Part shown: positions 7,747 through 16,254 of the stretch, one piece after another
How the letters are laid out: each line of letters starts with the position of its first letter
How positions within the stretch are numbered: the first letter of the stretch is position 1
Origin: Dactylosporangium sp040605635
Lineage (GTDB): Bacteria; Actinomycetota; Actinomycetes; Mycobacteriales; Micromonosporaceae
Assembly: GCF_040605635.1 (NCBI RefSeq)
Contig: NZ_JBEXDG010000052.1
Coordinates: forward strand, 14,895 to 78,894
DNA length: 64,000 bases
Direction of reading: 5' to 3'
Translations under genes and position numbers: made by a program
Notes under the pieces: model-generated
Databases searched by the model: none
What the model was told of the DNA's origin: nothing
What the model saw: only the letters and a program-made list of their open reading frames with translations

Positions 7747-9668
7747 TCACGTTCGGCCGTCAGGTGTGCGGCTCGCTCGAATCGGCGGCCGGCCGCGAGT
7801 GGCTGGTCACCGACGGGCTCGGCGGTTACGCGATGGGCACCGTCGCCGGGCTGCGCACCCGCCGGTACCACGGGCTGCTCGTGGTCGCCTCGCCCGGCGC
7901 GGCATCCCGCCGGCTCGGCCTCGCCGCCCTCGACCCCGTCGTGCGGATCGGCGACCGGGTGGTCCGGCTCGCCACCGGCGAGTGGGCCGGCGGCGCCGTC
8001 GACCCGGCCGGGCACGTGCACCTCGCCGAGTTCCGCCTTTCCGACGGCGTACCGTCATGGCGCTGGGACCTCGGCGACGTGGTGCTGGAGCGGGAGATCG
8101 CGATGGCCCACGGCCGGCCCGCGGTCGGCGTGGTGTTCCGGGTCCTGCGCGCGCCGCACCCGATCGACCTGGACCTCACCCCGTTGTGCACGTGGCGGGA
8201 CGCGCACGGCGAGCGCAACGCCTACGGCGCACCGCAGATCACCCCGGTCGCGGGCGGCTTCGAGTTCGAGGGCGCCTACCGGGTGACCGGCCCGTCGTGG
8301 CAGCCGGGCGGTGACTGGTTCCGCGGTGTGTACGCCCGTGAGGAGGCCGCCCGTGGGCTGAACCCGGTCGAGGACCTCTTCGCCGCCGGTCGCTTCACCG
8401 CCACGCTCGCGCCGGGCGCCACCACATCCGTGACCGCCTCCGTCGGTGCGGAACCGTCGTCGGGCGCCGGCATCGTCGCCGATGCCCGCAAGCGCGCCCG
8501 ATCGCTCGGCCGGCTCGCCGGTGCGACCGACGCCGCCGGCCGGCAGCTGGCGGTCGCCGCCGACCAGTTCGTCATCGACACGCCCACGGGCCCGTCGGCC
8601 GTCGCCGGCTACCCGTGGTTCGGCGAATGGTCCCGCGACCTGATGACGTCCTTCGAAGGCCTGTTCCTCACCACGGGCCGCCACGACGAGGCCCGCCGCG
8701 TCCTGCTCCGCGCCGGCGCGACCGTGTCCGACGGGATGCTCGCCAACACCGCCGACACCGGCACGCTGGAGTACAACACCGCCGACGCCGCGCTGTGGTT
8801 CCTGCACGCCGCCGGGAGATACGTCGCGGTGACCGGCGACCTGGACATCGTGGCCGCGCTCGCCGACCCCATGCACGAGGTCCTCGACCACCACCTCCGC
8901 GGCACCCGCTACGGCATCGCCGCCGACCCGGCCGACGCCCTCCTCACCCAGGGCAAGCCCGGCTTCGCCCTCACCTGGATGGACGCCCGCGTCGACGGCG
9001 TCCCCGTCACCGACCGCCACGGCAAACCCGTCGAGATCAACGCCCTGTGGATCGCGGGTCTGGCGGGCACCGCCGCGCTGTTCGACCGCATCGCCCGCCG
9101 CAACGACTGGGCGTCCGTCGCGTCCCGCGCGGCGGCGTCGTTCTCGCTCCGCTTCCCCCGTCCCGACGGCCTCGGCCTCTACGACGTCGTCGACGGCCCC
9201 GCGGGCGACGACCCGTCGATCCGCCCCAACCAGCTCCTGGCGGCGGCGCTGCCATCAGTACCGGCGGCGGATCCACGCATCGTCGAACTCTGCCGCGCCA
9301 CGCTGCTCACGTCCCTCGGCCCGCGCTCGCTGGCCCCCGGCTCACCGGGCTACCGCGGCGTGCACCGCGGCGGCTCGTCCGACCGCGACCACGCGTACCA
9401 CCAGGGCACCGTGTGGCCATGGCTCATCGGCCCCTTCATGGACGCCGCCCGCCGCGTCGGCGCCGACACCACCGGCGTCCTGGACGGCCTCGAACTCCAC
9501 CTCAGCGAATGGGGCCTCGGCTCGGTCTCCGAAACCACCGACGGCGACGCCCCCCACACCGCCACCGGCTGCCCCTTCCAGGCCTGGTCCGTCGCCGAGC
9601 TCTTCCGCGTCCGCTCGCTCCAGCACACGGACCCGGCACCCGCGATGCCGGGGAAGCGGTCGACCTGA
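7743..9668 (+). CDS. Amylo-alpha-1,6-glucosidase / glycogen debranching enzyme (GH133-like)
   Basis: A 641-residue protein with an N-terminal glycogen debranching domain (WLVTDGLGGYAMGTVAGLRTRRYHGLL) and a C-terminal (alpha/alpha)6 amyloglucosidase domain: PWFGEWSRDLMTSFEGLFLT, GKPGFALTWMDARVDGVPVT, HQGTVWPWLIGPF. It removes alpha-1,6 branch glucose from glycogen-type glucans. The start overlaps the upstream stop by four bases (ATGA), which indicates translational coupling. Its C-terminal coding sequence is partly duplicated, inverted, at 4700-4772. Confidence 0.9.
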   Translation: MITFGRQVCGSLESAAGREWLVTDGLGGYAMGTVAGLRTRRYHGLLVVASPGAASRRLGLAALDPVVRIGDRVVRLATGEWAGGAVDPAGHVHLAEFRLSDGVPSWRWDLGDVVLEREIAMAHGRPAVGVVFRVLRAPHPIDLDLTPLCTWRDAHGERNAYGAPQITPVAGGFEFEGAYRVTGPSWQPGGDWFRGVYAREEAARGLNPVEDLFAAGRFTATLAPGATTSVTASVGAEPSSGAGIVADARKRARSLGRLAGATDAAGRQLAVAADQFVIDTPTGPSAVAGYPWFGEWSRDLMTSFEGLFLTTGRHDEARRVLLRAGATVSDGMLANTADTGTLEYNTADAALWFLHAAGRYVAVTGDLDIVAALADPMHEVLDHHLRGTRYGIAADPADALLTQGKPGFALTWMDARVDGVPVTDRHGKPVEINALWIAGLAGTAALFDRIARRNDWASVASRAAASFSLRFPRPDGLGLYDVVDGPAGDDPSIRPNQLLAAALPSVPAADPRIVELCRATLLTSLGPRSLAPGSPGYRGVHRGGSSDRDHAYHQGTVWPWLIGPFMDAARRVGADTTGVLDGLELHLSEWGLGSVSETTDGDAPHTATGCPFQAWSVAELFRVRSLQHTDPAPAMPGKRST

Positions 9669-9673
9669 CCGTC

Positions 9674-9693
9674 CTGCCGGATCCTTCCGGCAG
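9674..9693 (+). terminator. Hairpin after the debranching enzyme gene
   Basis: CTGCCGGA (9674-9681) and TCCGGCAG (9686-9693) form a perfect 8-bp stem with a 4-base loop, five bases after the stop codon. There is no T-run. Confidence 0.5.
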
Positions 9694-9809
9694 CGGCGAC
9701 CGGATGCGGCAAGCGGTCGCGCCGGAAGACGGTATGGGCGGGTTCGATGCGGCGCGGTGTCGAGGTCGCCGTGTCCACGGTCGACGTCGTCGAGGTCCGG
9801 CAGGGCCAG

Positions 9810-9960
9810 GCCCCGCCGAGCGGGTCGTCGACCTCGCGGAACACCTGGAGCAGCGGCCGCAGTCGCCGTACACGCGGCCGAACCGGCGCAGGGTCTGAGC
9901 ATTGCCGTGGCGGTCGCCGAGTGACTCGAAGATCGACGGCTTGCACCGCTCCGGTCGGAA
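9810..9960 (-). pseudogene. Decayed tetratricopeptide (TPR) fragment
   Basis: One minus-strand frame reads SIFESLGDRHGNAQTLRRFG, a typical TPR repeat of AfsR/NB-ARC-type actinobacterial regulators. A second frame continues with PLLQVFREVDDP, again typical of such repeats. The frame change and the lack of a start or domain context suggest a degraded remnant. The 9669-9960 gap holds nothing else I can support. Confidence 0.45.
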
Positions 9961-10278
9961 TCAGGCCAGCTGCGCCACCGCCTGCGCCAACCCGGCAACA
10001 CACTCATGACGCAGCAGGATCGTGCGGTCATGGACCGGCTCGGCCAGGAACCACGCGCCCACGATGGGAAGTTCCAGAGCGGCAAGTTCGATGTATTCGT
10101 CGCTTCCGTCCGCCTCGGCGAACCTGTGAACGCACAGCCCGATAGCCGGATCACCGGTCGTCACGACCAGTGGCGCCGAACGATGCCATTGTTCATGATG
10201 TCGAATGTCATCGCCCTCGACGCCGTACGCCGTGCACGCCGTGCGAACGCACCAATCCGGGTGCGCCTGAACATCCAT
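9961..10278 (-). CDS. DUF6907-like small protein
   Basis: A 105-residue soluble protein, MDVQAHPDWCVRTACTAYG onward. The early HPDWCVRTAC cysteine pair and later H/C residues resemble the actinobacterial DUF6907 family, whose function is unknown. I chose the ATG at 10278 because AAGGAG lies six bases upstream; a start seven codons earlier has no such site. It is transcribed away from the XRE-TPR gene across a 178-base gap. DUF6907 genes often lie beside XRE regulators in actinomycetes (recalled). Confidence 0.7.
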   Translation of the reverse strand: MDVQAHPDWCVRTACTAYGVEGDDIRHHEQWHRSAPLVVTTGDPAIGLCVHRFAEADGSDEYIELAALELPIVGAWFLAEPVHDRTILLRHECVAGLAQAVAQLA

Positions 10279-10456
10279 CTCGTGCTCCTTGCCCTGCAAA
10301 TCGCGACGGTTGCGCCGGACGCACCAGAACAGCTATGACTGATGCAGATCCGACTGCGGATTGTGCATGCAAGTTATCCCTGAGTAGGTTCCACGCTGTT
10401 ACCAAGTGGTTCCGGCGGTTTCGTCGCGCGAGGACCAGAGTGTCTGGGAGGCAGGC

Positions 10457-11666
10457 GTGAGATCACCTAGAGTTGCGACCGAGCCCATCGGTGAACGGCT
10501 ACGGGTGCTGCGGCTGCAACGCAACTGGTCCATCCGTCATGCCGCGGCTCTCGCCGGCATCAGCCACGTGCAGTGGGGCAGGCTCGAGCGGGGTGAGCGC
10601 AGCGCGGACAACCGTTTCATGCTCGCCGCGCTCGCCAAGGCCCTCAATGTGCCGCTTGCGGAACTCACCGGCACCGGAGCCATCGGCTCCGACCATGGGG
10701 CGACCGAGGCGAAAACTGCTGTCTACCACATACTGCAGGCCGCCATCGAGGCAGATCTTGAAGATCCACCGTCCACGACAGAACTGCCGCTTGCGCCTCT
10801 CTTGCAGCGGCTCGACCTCGTCATCGATCTCCGACTCAAATGTGACTACACCGGCGCGGCGAAGCTGATTCCAGCGCTCCTGCGCGATCTGCACGCCGCC
10901 GCGTTCGGTGATGAGAGACCGGGCGCTCGAAGCGCTCGTTCTTGCTCAGGACACCGCGTCGTTCGTCATCAGGTATCTGGGTGACCCCGCATCGGCCGTC
11001 ATGATCGCAGATCGCGGGCGGCAGGCCGCGACGTATCTGCAGGATCCCGTCATGCTCGGCCTTGCAGCATGGTCGCAGGCCCACGCCGCGAGTGGCTGCG
11101 GGTTGTACGCCCGTGCGCTCAGGATCGCCGAACGCGCCAGAACCGACCTCGAACCCCATACCGGCAGGCCACATGGCCAGGAGATGCTCGGTCAGCTCTA
11201 CATGATGACCGGATTCACCAAATGGGCGCTCGGTGATACCGCGGCAGCTGAGGCCGCGATCGCAGAGGCGGAGCGAATTTCCCGAGTCACCGGCCAGTCC
11301 CGGGCACTTGGGCTGAACTTCGGGCCCACCGCCATTGATGTTTGGCGAGTCAGCATGAATGCCGACGTCGGCGATCCGCGCGCAGCGGTCCAGATCGCCC
11401 GTGACATCGATCCGACGGGCATAGCGGCGGTGTCACGTTCAAGGCAGGCGGCGTTCTACGTCGACACGGCTCGTGCGCTCAGCAACCTCAACAAGGACAC
11501 CGAGGCGCTACGGATGCTGCTCAATGCTGAACGCCTCGCACCGCAACGCGTACGGCTGTCGCCTCTCGTCACGGAAACAGTGCGCCACTTGTTGGAGCAG
11601 TCTCGGCGTAAAGCCGGGTGGACTGAACTGAGAGCGTTGTGCGAGAGGGTCGGGGTGCGGCCATGA
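10457..11666 (+). pseudogene. XRE-family HTH regulator with TPR domain, broken by a frameshift
   Basis: The first reading frame starts at GTG 10457 (GGGAGG five bases upstream) and encodes an XRE helix-turn-helix (IGERLRVLRLQRNWSIRHAA) and the start of the helical repeat region, up to LLRDLHAAAFGD. It then runs out of frame to a stop at 10984. The homologous continuation, RALEALVLAQDTASFVIRYL, lies in another frame from about 10911 and runs to 11666. The break fits one extra base near 10916 (GATGAG-A-GACCGG). It is either a real mutation, a sequencing error, or a split into two products, since GTG 10908 could restart translation. Intact relatives are single proteins of roughly 400 residues. 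The stop overlaps the next start (ATGA). Confidence 0.75.
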
Positions 11667-12382
11667 CGGGCGAGGTGAGCGTCGTCTACGCCAACGAACA
11701 ACCGCCCGACGCATGGGACGCGTCGTTGTTCATCGCGGGTCCCATGCCACGAACGACGACTGTCCCATCGTGGCGCCCCGCGGCGCTCAGCGCCATTGAA
11801 GCTGCCTGGTCCGGTGCCGGACGCCTGGTGGTATTCGTCCCCGAGCCGCGCGACGGCAAGCCGCTGAAGTACGACCACCACACGTGGGAGGACCGCTGGC
11901 TGGCCATCGTCGACGTGATCGTCTTCTGGGTTCCCAGGGACATGCAGCATCTTCCGGGACTGACAACGAATGTGGAGTTCGGCCGCTGGGAGTCCAGTGG
12001 CCGGGTGGTCCTCGGCGCCCCGGCCGGTGCCGCCCATGTCGGGTATCTCAGAGAATGCGCCAAGCGCAACAACGCACCGGTGACCGAGACCCTGGACGAG
12101 GTTGCGGCGGCCGCCATGGCGCTGATCGGCAGCGGATCGCACCGTTGCGGCTCCGAACGGCAGTTTCCTCTGCCGGTGTGGAGCGATCCCGTCCTCCAGG
12201 GCTGGCTGGCGGCCCGCCGCCAGGTGGGTCAGACGTTGACTTCGGCGCGGGTCCTCTGGCTCCAACGCGGCGAAGACGGCGCTCCTGCCCGTTGGGTGCT
12301 CAACGCTCGTTTCGAGCCCTGCGACCAGGGGCCGCCGTCCAACGAGTTCATCGCGTTCGGTGACGTCGGTCGCCCGTGCTGA
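11663..12382 (+). CDS. Nucleoside 2-deoxyribosyltransferase-like protein
   Basis: A 239-residue soluble protein. The first 150 residues match the nucleoside 2-deoxyribosyltransferase-like fold: SLFIAGPMPR, VVFVPEPRDG, YDHHTWEDRWLAIVDVIVFW, and NVEFGRW, where Glu is the expected nucleophile. The C-terminal 80 residues form an extension seen in actinobacterial members (recalled) and have no assigned role. It overlaps the TPR regulator by four bases, so the pair is co-translated. Classical enzymes swap bases on deoxynucleosides; a modified-nucleotide or signalling role here is inference. Confidence 0.75.
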   Translation: MTGEVSVVYANEQPPDAWDASLFIAGPMPRTTTVPSWRPAALSAIEAAWSGAGRLVVFVPEPRDGKPLKYDHHTWEDRWLAIVDVIVFWVPRDMQHLPGLTTNVEFGRWESSGRVVLGAPAGAAHVGYLRECAKRNNAPVTETLDEVAAAAMALIGSGSHRCGSERQFPLPVWSDPVLQGWLAARRQVGQTLTSARVLWLQRGEDGAPARWVLNARFEPCDQGPPSNEFIAFGDVGRPC

Positions 12383-12396
12383 ACGCAGGTCGTGGG

Positions 12397-12738
12397 TCAC
12401 TTCTTCCAGAAGAAGACCAGGGTGTAGCCGTCGGGGTCGGGGAGTTCGAACTCGATCATGCCGGACCGCTTCGCCGGGGCGGTGGTGGGTTTGAGGCCAA
12501 GTTCCTGGACGCCGTCGTAGAAGGCCTGGATGTCTTCCACCTTGATGTACAGGTGGCTGCCGGCGTGCGTGACCGCGCCGTCCTCCTGTGGGCGGAAGGT
12601 GATCCAGAACCAGTTCACGTAGGCGGTCAGCTGGGCCGGCTCGCGCTTGAGGCGGAAGCCCAGTTTCTCGTAGAACGCGGCGGTCTCGTCCAGGTCCTTG
12701 ACGTGGCAGACCACGCCCGAGATGCTGCTCATCTTCAT
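12397..12738 (-). CDS. VOC (glyoxalase/bleomycin resistance/dioxygenase) family protein
   Basis: A 113-residue single-domain VOC protein with the usual pattern: GVVCHVKDLDETAAFYEKLG at the start, HLYIKVEDIQAFYDG mid-protein and FELPDPDGYTLVFFW at the end. Typical members bind a metal and a small substrate or sequester a drug. The substrate cannot be inferred. The ATG at 12738 has AGGGAG about seven bases upstream. It is divergent from the GNAT gene. Confidence 0.85.
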   Translation of the reverse strand: MKMSSISGVVCHVKDLDETAAFYEKLGFRLKREPAQLTAYVNWFWITFRPQEDGAVTHAGSHLYIKVEDIQAFYDGVQELGLKPTTAPAKRSGMIEFELPDPDGYTLVFFWKK

Positions 12739-12797
12739 TGTCCGCTCCCTTCGCTGTGGGGGTCTTCATCGGTACTGACGTGGCCCGCGGCGGCGAT

Positions 12798-13319
12798 GTG
12801 ACGGGTGCCGGGGGCGGATTCTCGACACCGCGGCTCGTGCTGACGCCGTTGTGCGTCGCCGACGCCGACGTGATGGTCGGCGTGCTGGGCGCGCAGGAGC
12901 TGCACGAGTTCATCGGCGGGCGGCCGGCCGACCTGTTCGAGCTGCGGCGACGGTACGAGCGGATGACCGCCGGACCGGGCGACCCCGACGAGGTGTGGCT
13001 GAACTGGATCATGCGCCGCGCCGAGGACGGCGTTGCGGTCGGGACGGTGCAGGCCACCGTGACCCGCGACGCCGCCGAGGTCGCCTGGGTCGTCGGCGTG
13101 CCGTGGCAGGGGCGCGGCTACGCCGCTGAGGCCGCCGCGGCGCTCGTGGACCGGCTGTTCGCGCAGGGGGTGCACGCCGTCACCGCGAGCATCCACCCGG
13201 AGCATCACGCGTCGGCGGCGGTCGCGGCGAAGGCCGGCCTCGTCGCGACGGATCGGGTGGTCGACGGCGAGCGGATCTGGCAGATCACCCGAGGTCCGAA
13301 TTCCTCCGTTTTGCGGTAG
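12798..13319 (+). CDS. GNAT family N-acetyltransferase
   Basis: A 173-residue RimJ/RimL-type acetyltransferase. It starts with FSTPRLVLTPLCVADADVM and carries the acetyl-CoA binding stretch VGVPWQGRGYAAEAAAALVD. These enzymes acetylate amines or protein N-termini; the target is unknown. The GTG at 12798 is the shortest start that keeps the whole domain. GTG 12756 or TTG 12738 are alternatives, and none has a clear ribosome site. Confidence 0.8.
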   Translation: MTGAGGGFSTPRLVLTPLCVADADVMVGVLGAQELHEFIGGRPADLFELRRRYERMTAGPGDPDEVWLNWIMRRAEDGVAVGTVQATVTRDAAEVAWVVGVPWQGRGYAAEAAAALVDRLFAQGVHAVTASIHPEHHASAAVAAKAGLVATDRVVDGERIWQITRGPNSSVLR

Positions 13320-13349
13320 TCGGGGTGATTTTCGGGCGATCATTTCCGT

Positions 13350-14642
13350 GTGAGCCAGGAAACGGGAGGGCCTGACGACGATCACGTGGTCCACGTCGGG
13401 CGGCAGCCGATCTACGACCGCGACGGCGTCGTGATCGCGCACGAGCTGCTGTTCCGCGCCGGGGCGACCGCCGCCACCGCCTCCCGCCGCGACGCGCACG
13501 CCACCGCCCGGGTGCTGGTCGCCGCGTTCACGGAGTTCGGGCTGGAGGAGATCGCCGACGGGCACGTCTGCTTCATCAACCTGACCCGCGATTTCCTCAC
13601 CGGGCACCTGCCGCTGCCGTTCGACTGCAGCCAGGCGGTCCTGGAGGTGCTGGAGACGACCGACGTCGACGAGGACGTCCTGGCCGGGGTGACCTCGCTC
13701 GCAGAGCAGGGGTACACCATCGCCCTCGACGACTTCGTGGTCGGCGCCAGTCACGAGCGGCTGCTCGACGTCGCCACGTACGTGAAGATCGACATGCTGG
13801 ACGTGGCCGAGGAGGACGTCCGCGCGACGGTCACCACCTGCCGGCTGCACGCGCACCTGCAGCTCATCGCGGAGCGCCTCGAAACACCGGAGGCGCTGGA
13901 CCTGGCGATGTCGCTGGGCTTCGAGTTCTTCCAGGGTCACGTCCTGGGCCGCCCGCACGTCAGCTCGGCCGTGGCGCTCGCGCCGTCGCGCCTCACCCGG
14001 CTGCGGATCATGGCCGCGCTCAGCGCCGACGACGTCGACATCGACGGGCTCGTCGCCACGGTCGGCCAGGACGCGGCCCTCAGCCTGCGGCTGCTGCGCG
14101 CCACGAACGCGGCGTCGTTCGGCCTCAACCGGACCGTGTCGTCGATCCGCGACGCGGTCGTGGCGCTGGGCCTGACCCGGCTGCGGCAGTGGGTCACGCT
14201 CATGGTCGTCGCCGACATCACCGAGGCCGATCCGGAGCAGCTGAGCCAGTTGCTGATCCGCGCCCGCTGCTGCCAGTTGCTGGCCGAGGCCGCGGCGCTG
14301 CCCGGCGAGCCCGCCTACATCGGCGGGCTGCTGTCGGCCGTCGCGGACCTGTTCGGCGAGCCGACCGACCGGATTCTCAACGGCGTGCCCCTGGACCGGA
14401 CCCTGACCGACGCGCTCGTCACCGGCAGCGGGCCGCTCGGCGACGTGCTCACCGCAGTCCGCGCCTACACCGCGCCGGCCGCGGAACCCGCCGGGCACCC
14501 GCCCGCCGATCCTGGCGCGCTCGCGGCGCACTACCTGGCGGCCGTGCGCTGGACGAACGCCACCCTGGCCGACCTGTCCACCGAACTGCGCGAGCCCGCC
14601 CCGGACCGCGCCGCAGAGCACCGCGTCGCGCAGGACCGCTGA
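13350..14642 (+). CDS. EAL and HDOD domain-containing signalling protein (YuxH type)
   Basis: A 430-residue cytoplasmic protein. The N-terminal EAL-like domain (about 10-200) has HELLFR in place of the canonical ExLxR, plus INLTRDF, TIALDDFV, VKIDML, IAERLET and FFQGHVLGRP. The HDOD domain follows (about 205-400; VGQDAALSLRLLRATNAASFG). The family links c-di-GMP or related signals to regulation. The EAL motif is altered but several metal-site residues persist, so activity is uncertain. The start is GTG 13350. The diguanylate cyclase at 34-36 kb is the only other clear c-di-GMP gene in the window. Confidence 0.85.
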   Translation: MSQETGGPDDDHVVHVGRQPIYDRDGVVIAHELLFRAGATAATASRRDAHATARVLVAAFTEFGLEEIADGHVCFINLTRDFLTGHLPLPFDCSQAVLEVLETTDVDEDVLAGVTSLAEQGYTIALDDFVVGASHERLLDVATYVKIDMLDVAEEDVRATVTTCRLHAHLQLIAERLETPEALDLAMSLGFEFFQGHVLGRPHVSSAVALAPSRLTRLRIMAALSADDVDIDGLVATVGQDAALSLRLLRATNAASFGLNRTVSSIRDAVVALGLTRLRQWVTLMVVADITEADPEQLSQLLIRARCCQLLAEAAALPGEPAYIGGLLSAVADLFGEPTDRILNGVPLDRTLTDALVTGSGPLGDVLTAVRAYTAPAAEPAGHPPADPGALAAHYLAAVRWTNATLADLSTELREPAPDRAAEHRVAQDR

Positions 14643-14660
14643 GGCCGGCGCGGCTGCGCG

Positions 14661-14780
14661 ATGTGCGGCCTCGGCGAGCTCCTCAGCGACCGTGGCCGGC
14701 CGAAGGAGGCCGACCGCCGGCTCCGCGGCGCCGCCGACGCCGGCGCCGTCCGCGCCATGTCCGCCTCGGCGACCTCCTGA
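14661..14780 (+). pseudogene. Sel1/TPR-like repeat fragment
   Basis: A 39-codon stretch reads AMCGLGELLSDRGRPKEADRRL then RGAADAGAVRAM, the signature of a Sel1/TPR repeat in actinobacterial proteins. It is too short to be a functional repeat protein and lies between the EAL-HDOD and OtsA genes. It is probably a remnant, though a tiny gene starting at ATG 14661 is possible. Confidence 0.4.
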
Positions 14781-14796
14781 CGTAGGCCATGAGCCG

Positions 14797-16194
14797 TCAG
14801 GTGTGGACGGGGACGCCGAGGGCGTCGAGGAACTCGCGGGCCCAGTGGTCGACGTCGTGGGCCTGGACGTGGGCGCGCATGCGGCGCATCCGGGCGGTGC
14901 GGTCGTCGGGTGAGGCGTCGAGGGCGGCGACCATGGCGCGTTTGAGGTCCTCGACGTCGTGCGGGTTGACGAGGAACGCGTCGTCGAGCTCGGCGGCCGC
15001 GCCGGTGAACTCGCTGAGGACCATGGCGCCGAGCTCGTCGCGGCGGGCGGCGACGAACTCCTTCGCCACGAGGTTCATGCCGTCGCGCAGCGGGGTGACG
15101 AGCATGACGTCGGTGGCGAGGTAGAGGGCCACGAGCTCCTCGCGCGAGCGGGACTGGAAGAGGTAGTGCACGGGCACCTTGCCGACGGCGCCGTGCTCGC
15201 CGTTGATCCGGCCGACCTCCCGTTCGACGCGTTCGCGCAGCTGCTGGTACTGCGCGACCCGCATCCGGCTGGGGGTGGCGACCTGCACGAGGACGACCTC
15301 GTCGTTGGAGACGGCCTCCTCGGCGAGCAGCTCGCCGAACGCCTCGACGCGCTGCTCGATGCCCTTGGTGTAGTCGAGCCGGTCGACGCCGAGCAGCAGC
15401 CGCCGGTCGCCGCCGAGCTCGGCGCGCAGCCGGTCGGCCTCCCGCTGCGCGCCCGGCGAGGCGGCGATGCGGTCGATCTCGGCGACGTCGATCGAGATGG
15501 GGAAGGCGCGTGCGACGACGGTGCGGTCCTCGTACACCACCGAATCCTCCTGCGGCGAGAGGCCGAGGATCCTGGCCGTCAGCTGCAGGAAGTTCTGCGC
15601 GGCGAGGGGCCGCTGGAACCCGACCAGGTCGGCGCCGAGCAGCCCGCGCAGCAGTTCGGCCCGGCGGGGCAGCTGCATGAACAGCTCCACCGGCGGAAAC
15701 GGGATGTGCAGGAAGAACCCGATGCGCAGGTCGGGCCGCAGCGCGCGCAGCATCGCCGGGACGAGCAGCAGCTGGTAGTCGTGCACCCACACCGCCGCGC
15801 CTTCGGCGGCCACCGCGGCGGTGGCCTCGGCGAAGCGACGGTTGACCGCCTCGTAGGCCTGCCGCCATTCCCGCTTGTGCACCGGCGGCTCGACGAGATC
15901 GTGGAACAGGGGCCAGATCGTCGAGTTGGACTGGCCCTCGTAGTAGCGGTCGATGTCTTCGGAGCTCAGCGGCACCGGCTGCAGCTGGATCCCGTCGACC
16001 GCGGCGGGTCCGGTGTCGTCGTCGGGTGCGCCGGTCCAGCCGACCCAGGCACCACCGGAGGCGCGCACGATCGGCTCGAGGGCGCTGACCAGCCCGCCCG
16101 GGCTGCGGGTCCACTGCGCTTCGCCGTGCTCGTCGGTGGTGCGGTCGACGGGCAGCCGGTTCGCCACCACGACAAAGGAGTATCCGTCAGCCAC
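14797..16194 (-). CDS. otsA: Alpha,alpha-trehalose-phosphate synthase
   Basis: A 465-residue GT20 enzyme of normal length. It makes trehalose-6-phosphate from UDP- (or GDP-) glucose and glucose-6-phosphate in the cytoplasm. Conserved stretches: VVVANRLPV, GGLVSAL, VWVHDYQLLLVPAMLR, GFFLHIPFPP, GVDRLDYTKGI and TPLRDGMNLVAKEFVAAR. The start is GTG 16194. No trehalose phosphatase (otsB) lies beside it, so the second step must be encoded elsewhere. Confidence 0.95.
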   Translation of the reverse strand: MADGYSFVVVANRLPVDRTTDEHGEAQWTRSPGGLVSALEPIVRASGGAWVGWTGAPDDDTGPAAVDGIQLQPVPLSSEDIDRYYEGQSNSTIWPLFHDLVEPPVHKREWRQAYEAVNRRFAEATAAVAAEGAAVWVHDYQLLLVPAMLRALRPDLRIGFFLHIPFPPVELFMQLPRRAELLRGLLGADLVGFQRPLAAQNFLQLTARILGLSPQEDSVVYEDRTVVARAFPISIDVAEIDRIAASPGAQREADRLRAELGGDRRLLLGVDRLDYTKGIEQRVEAFGELLAEEAVSNDEVVLVQVATPSRMRVAQYQQLRERVEREVGRINGEHGAVGKVPVHYLFQSRSREELVALYLATDVMLVTPLRDGMNLVAKEFVAARRDELGAMVLSEFTGAAAELDDAFLVNPHDVEDLKRAMVAALDASPDDRTARMRRMRAHVQAHDVDHWAREFLDALGVPVHT

Positions 16195-16254
16195 ACCCCC
16201 GGGTTACCCACCGGCGCCGGGACAAACCAAAGGGTGTGGCCGCCGCGGAGCAGG

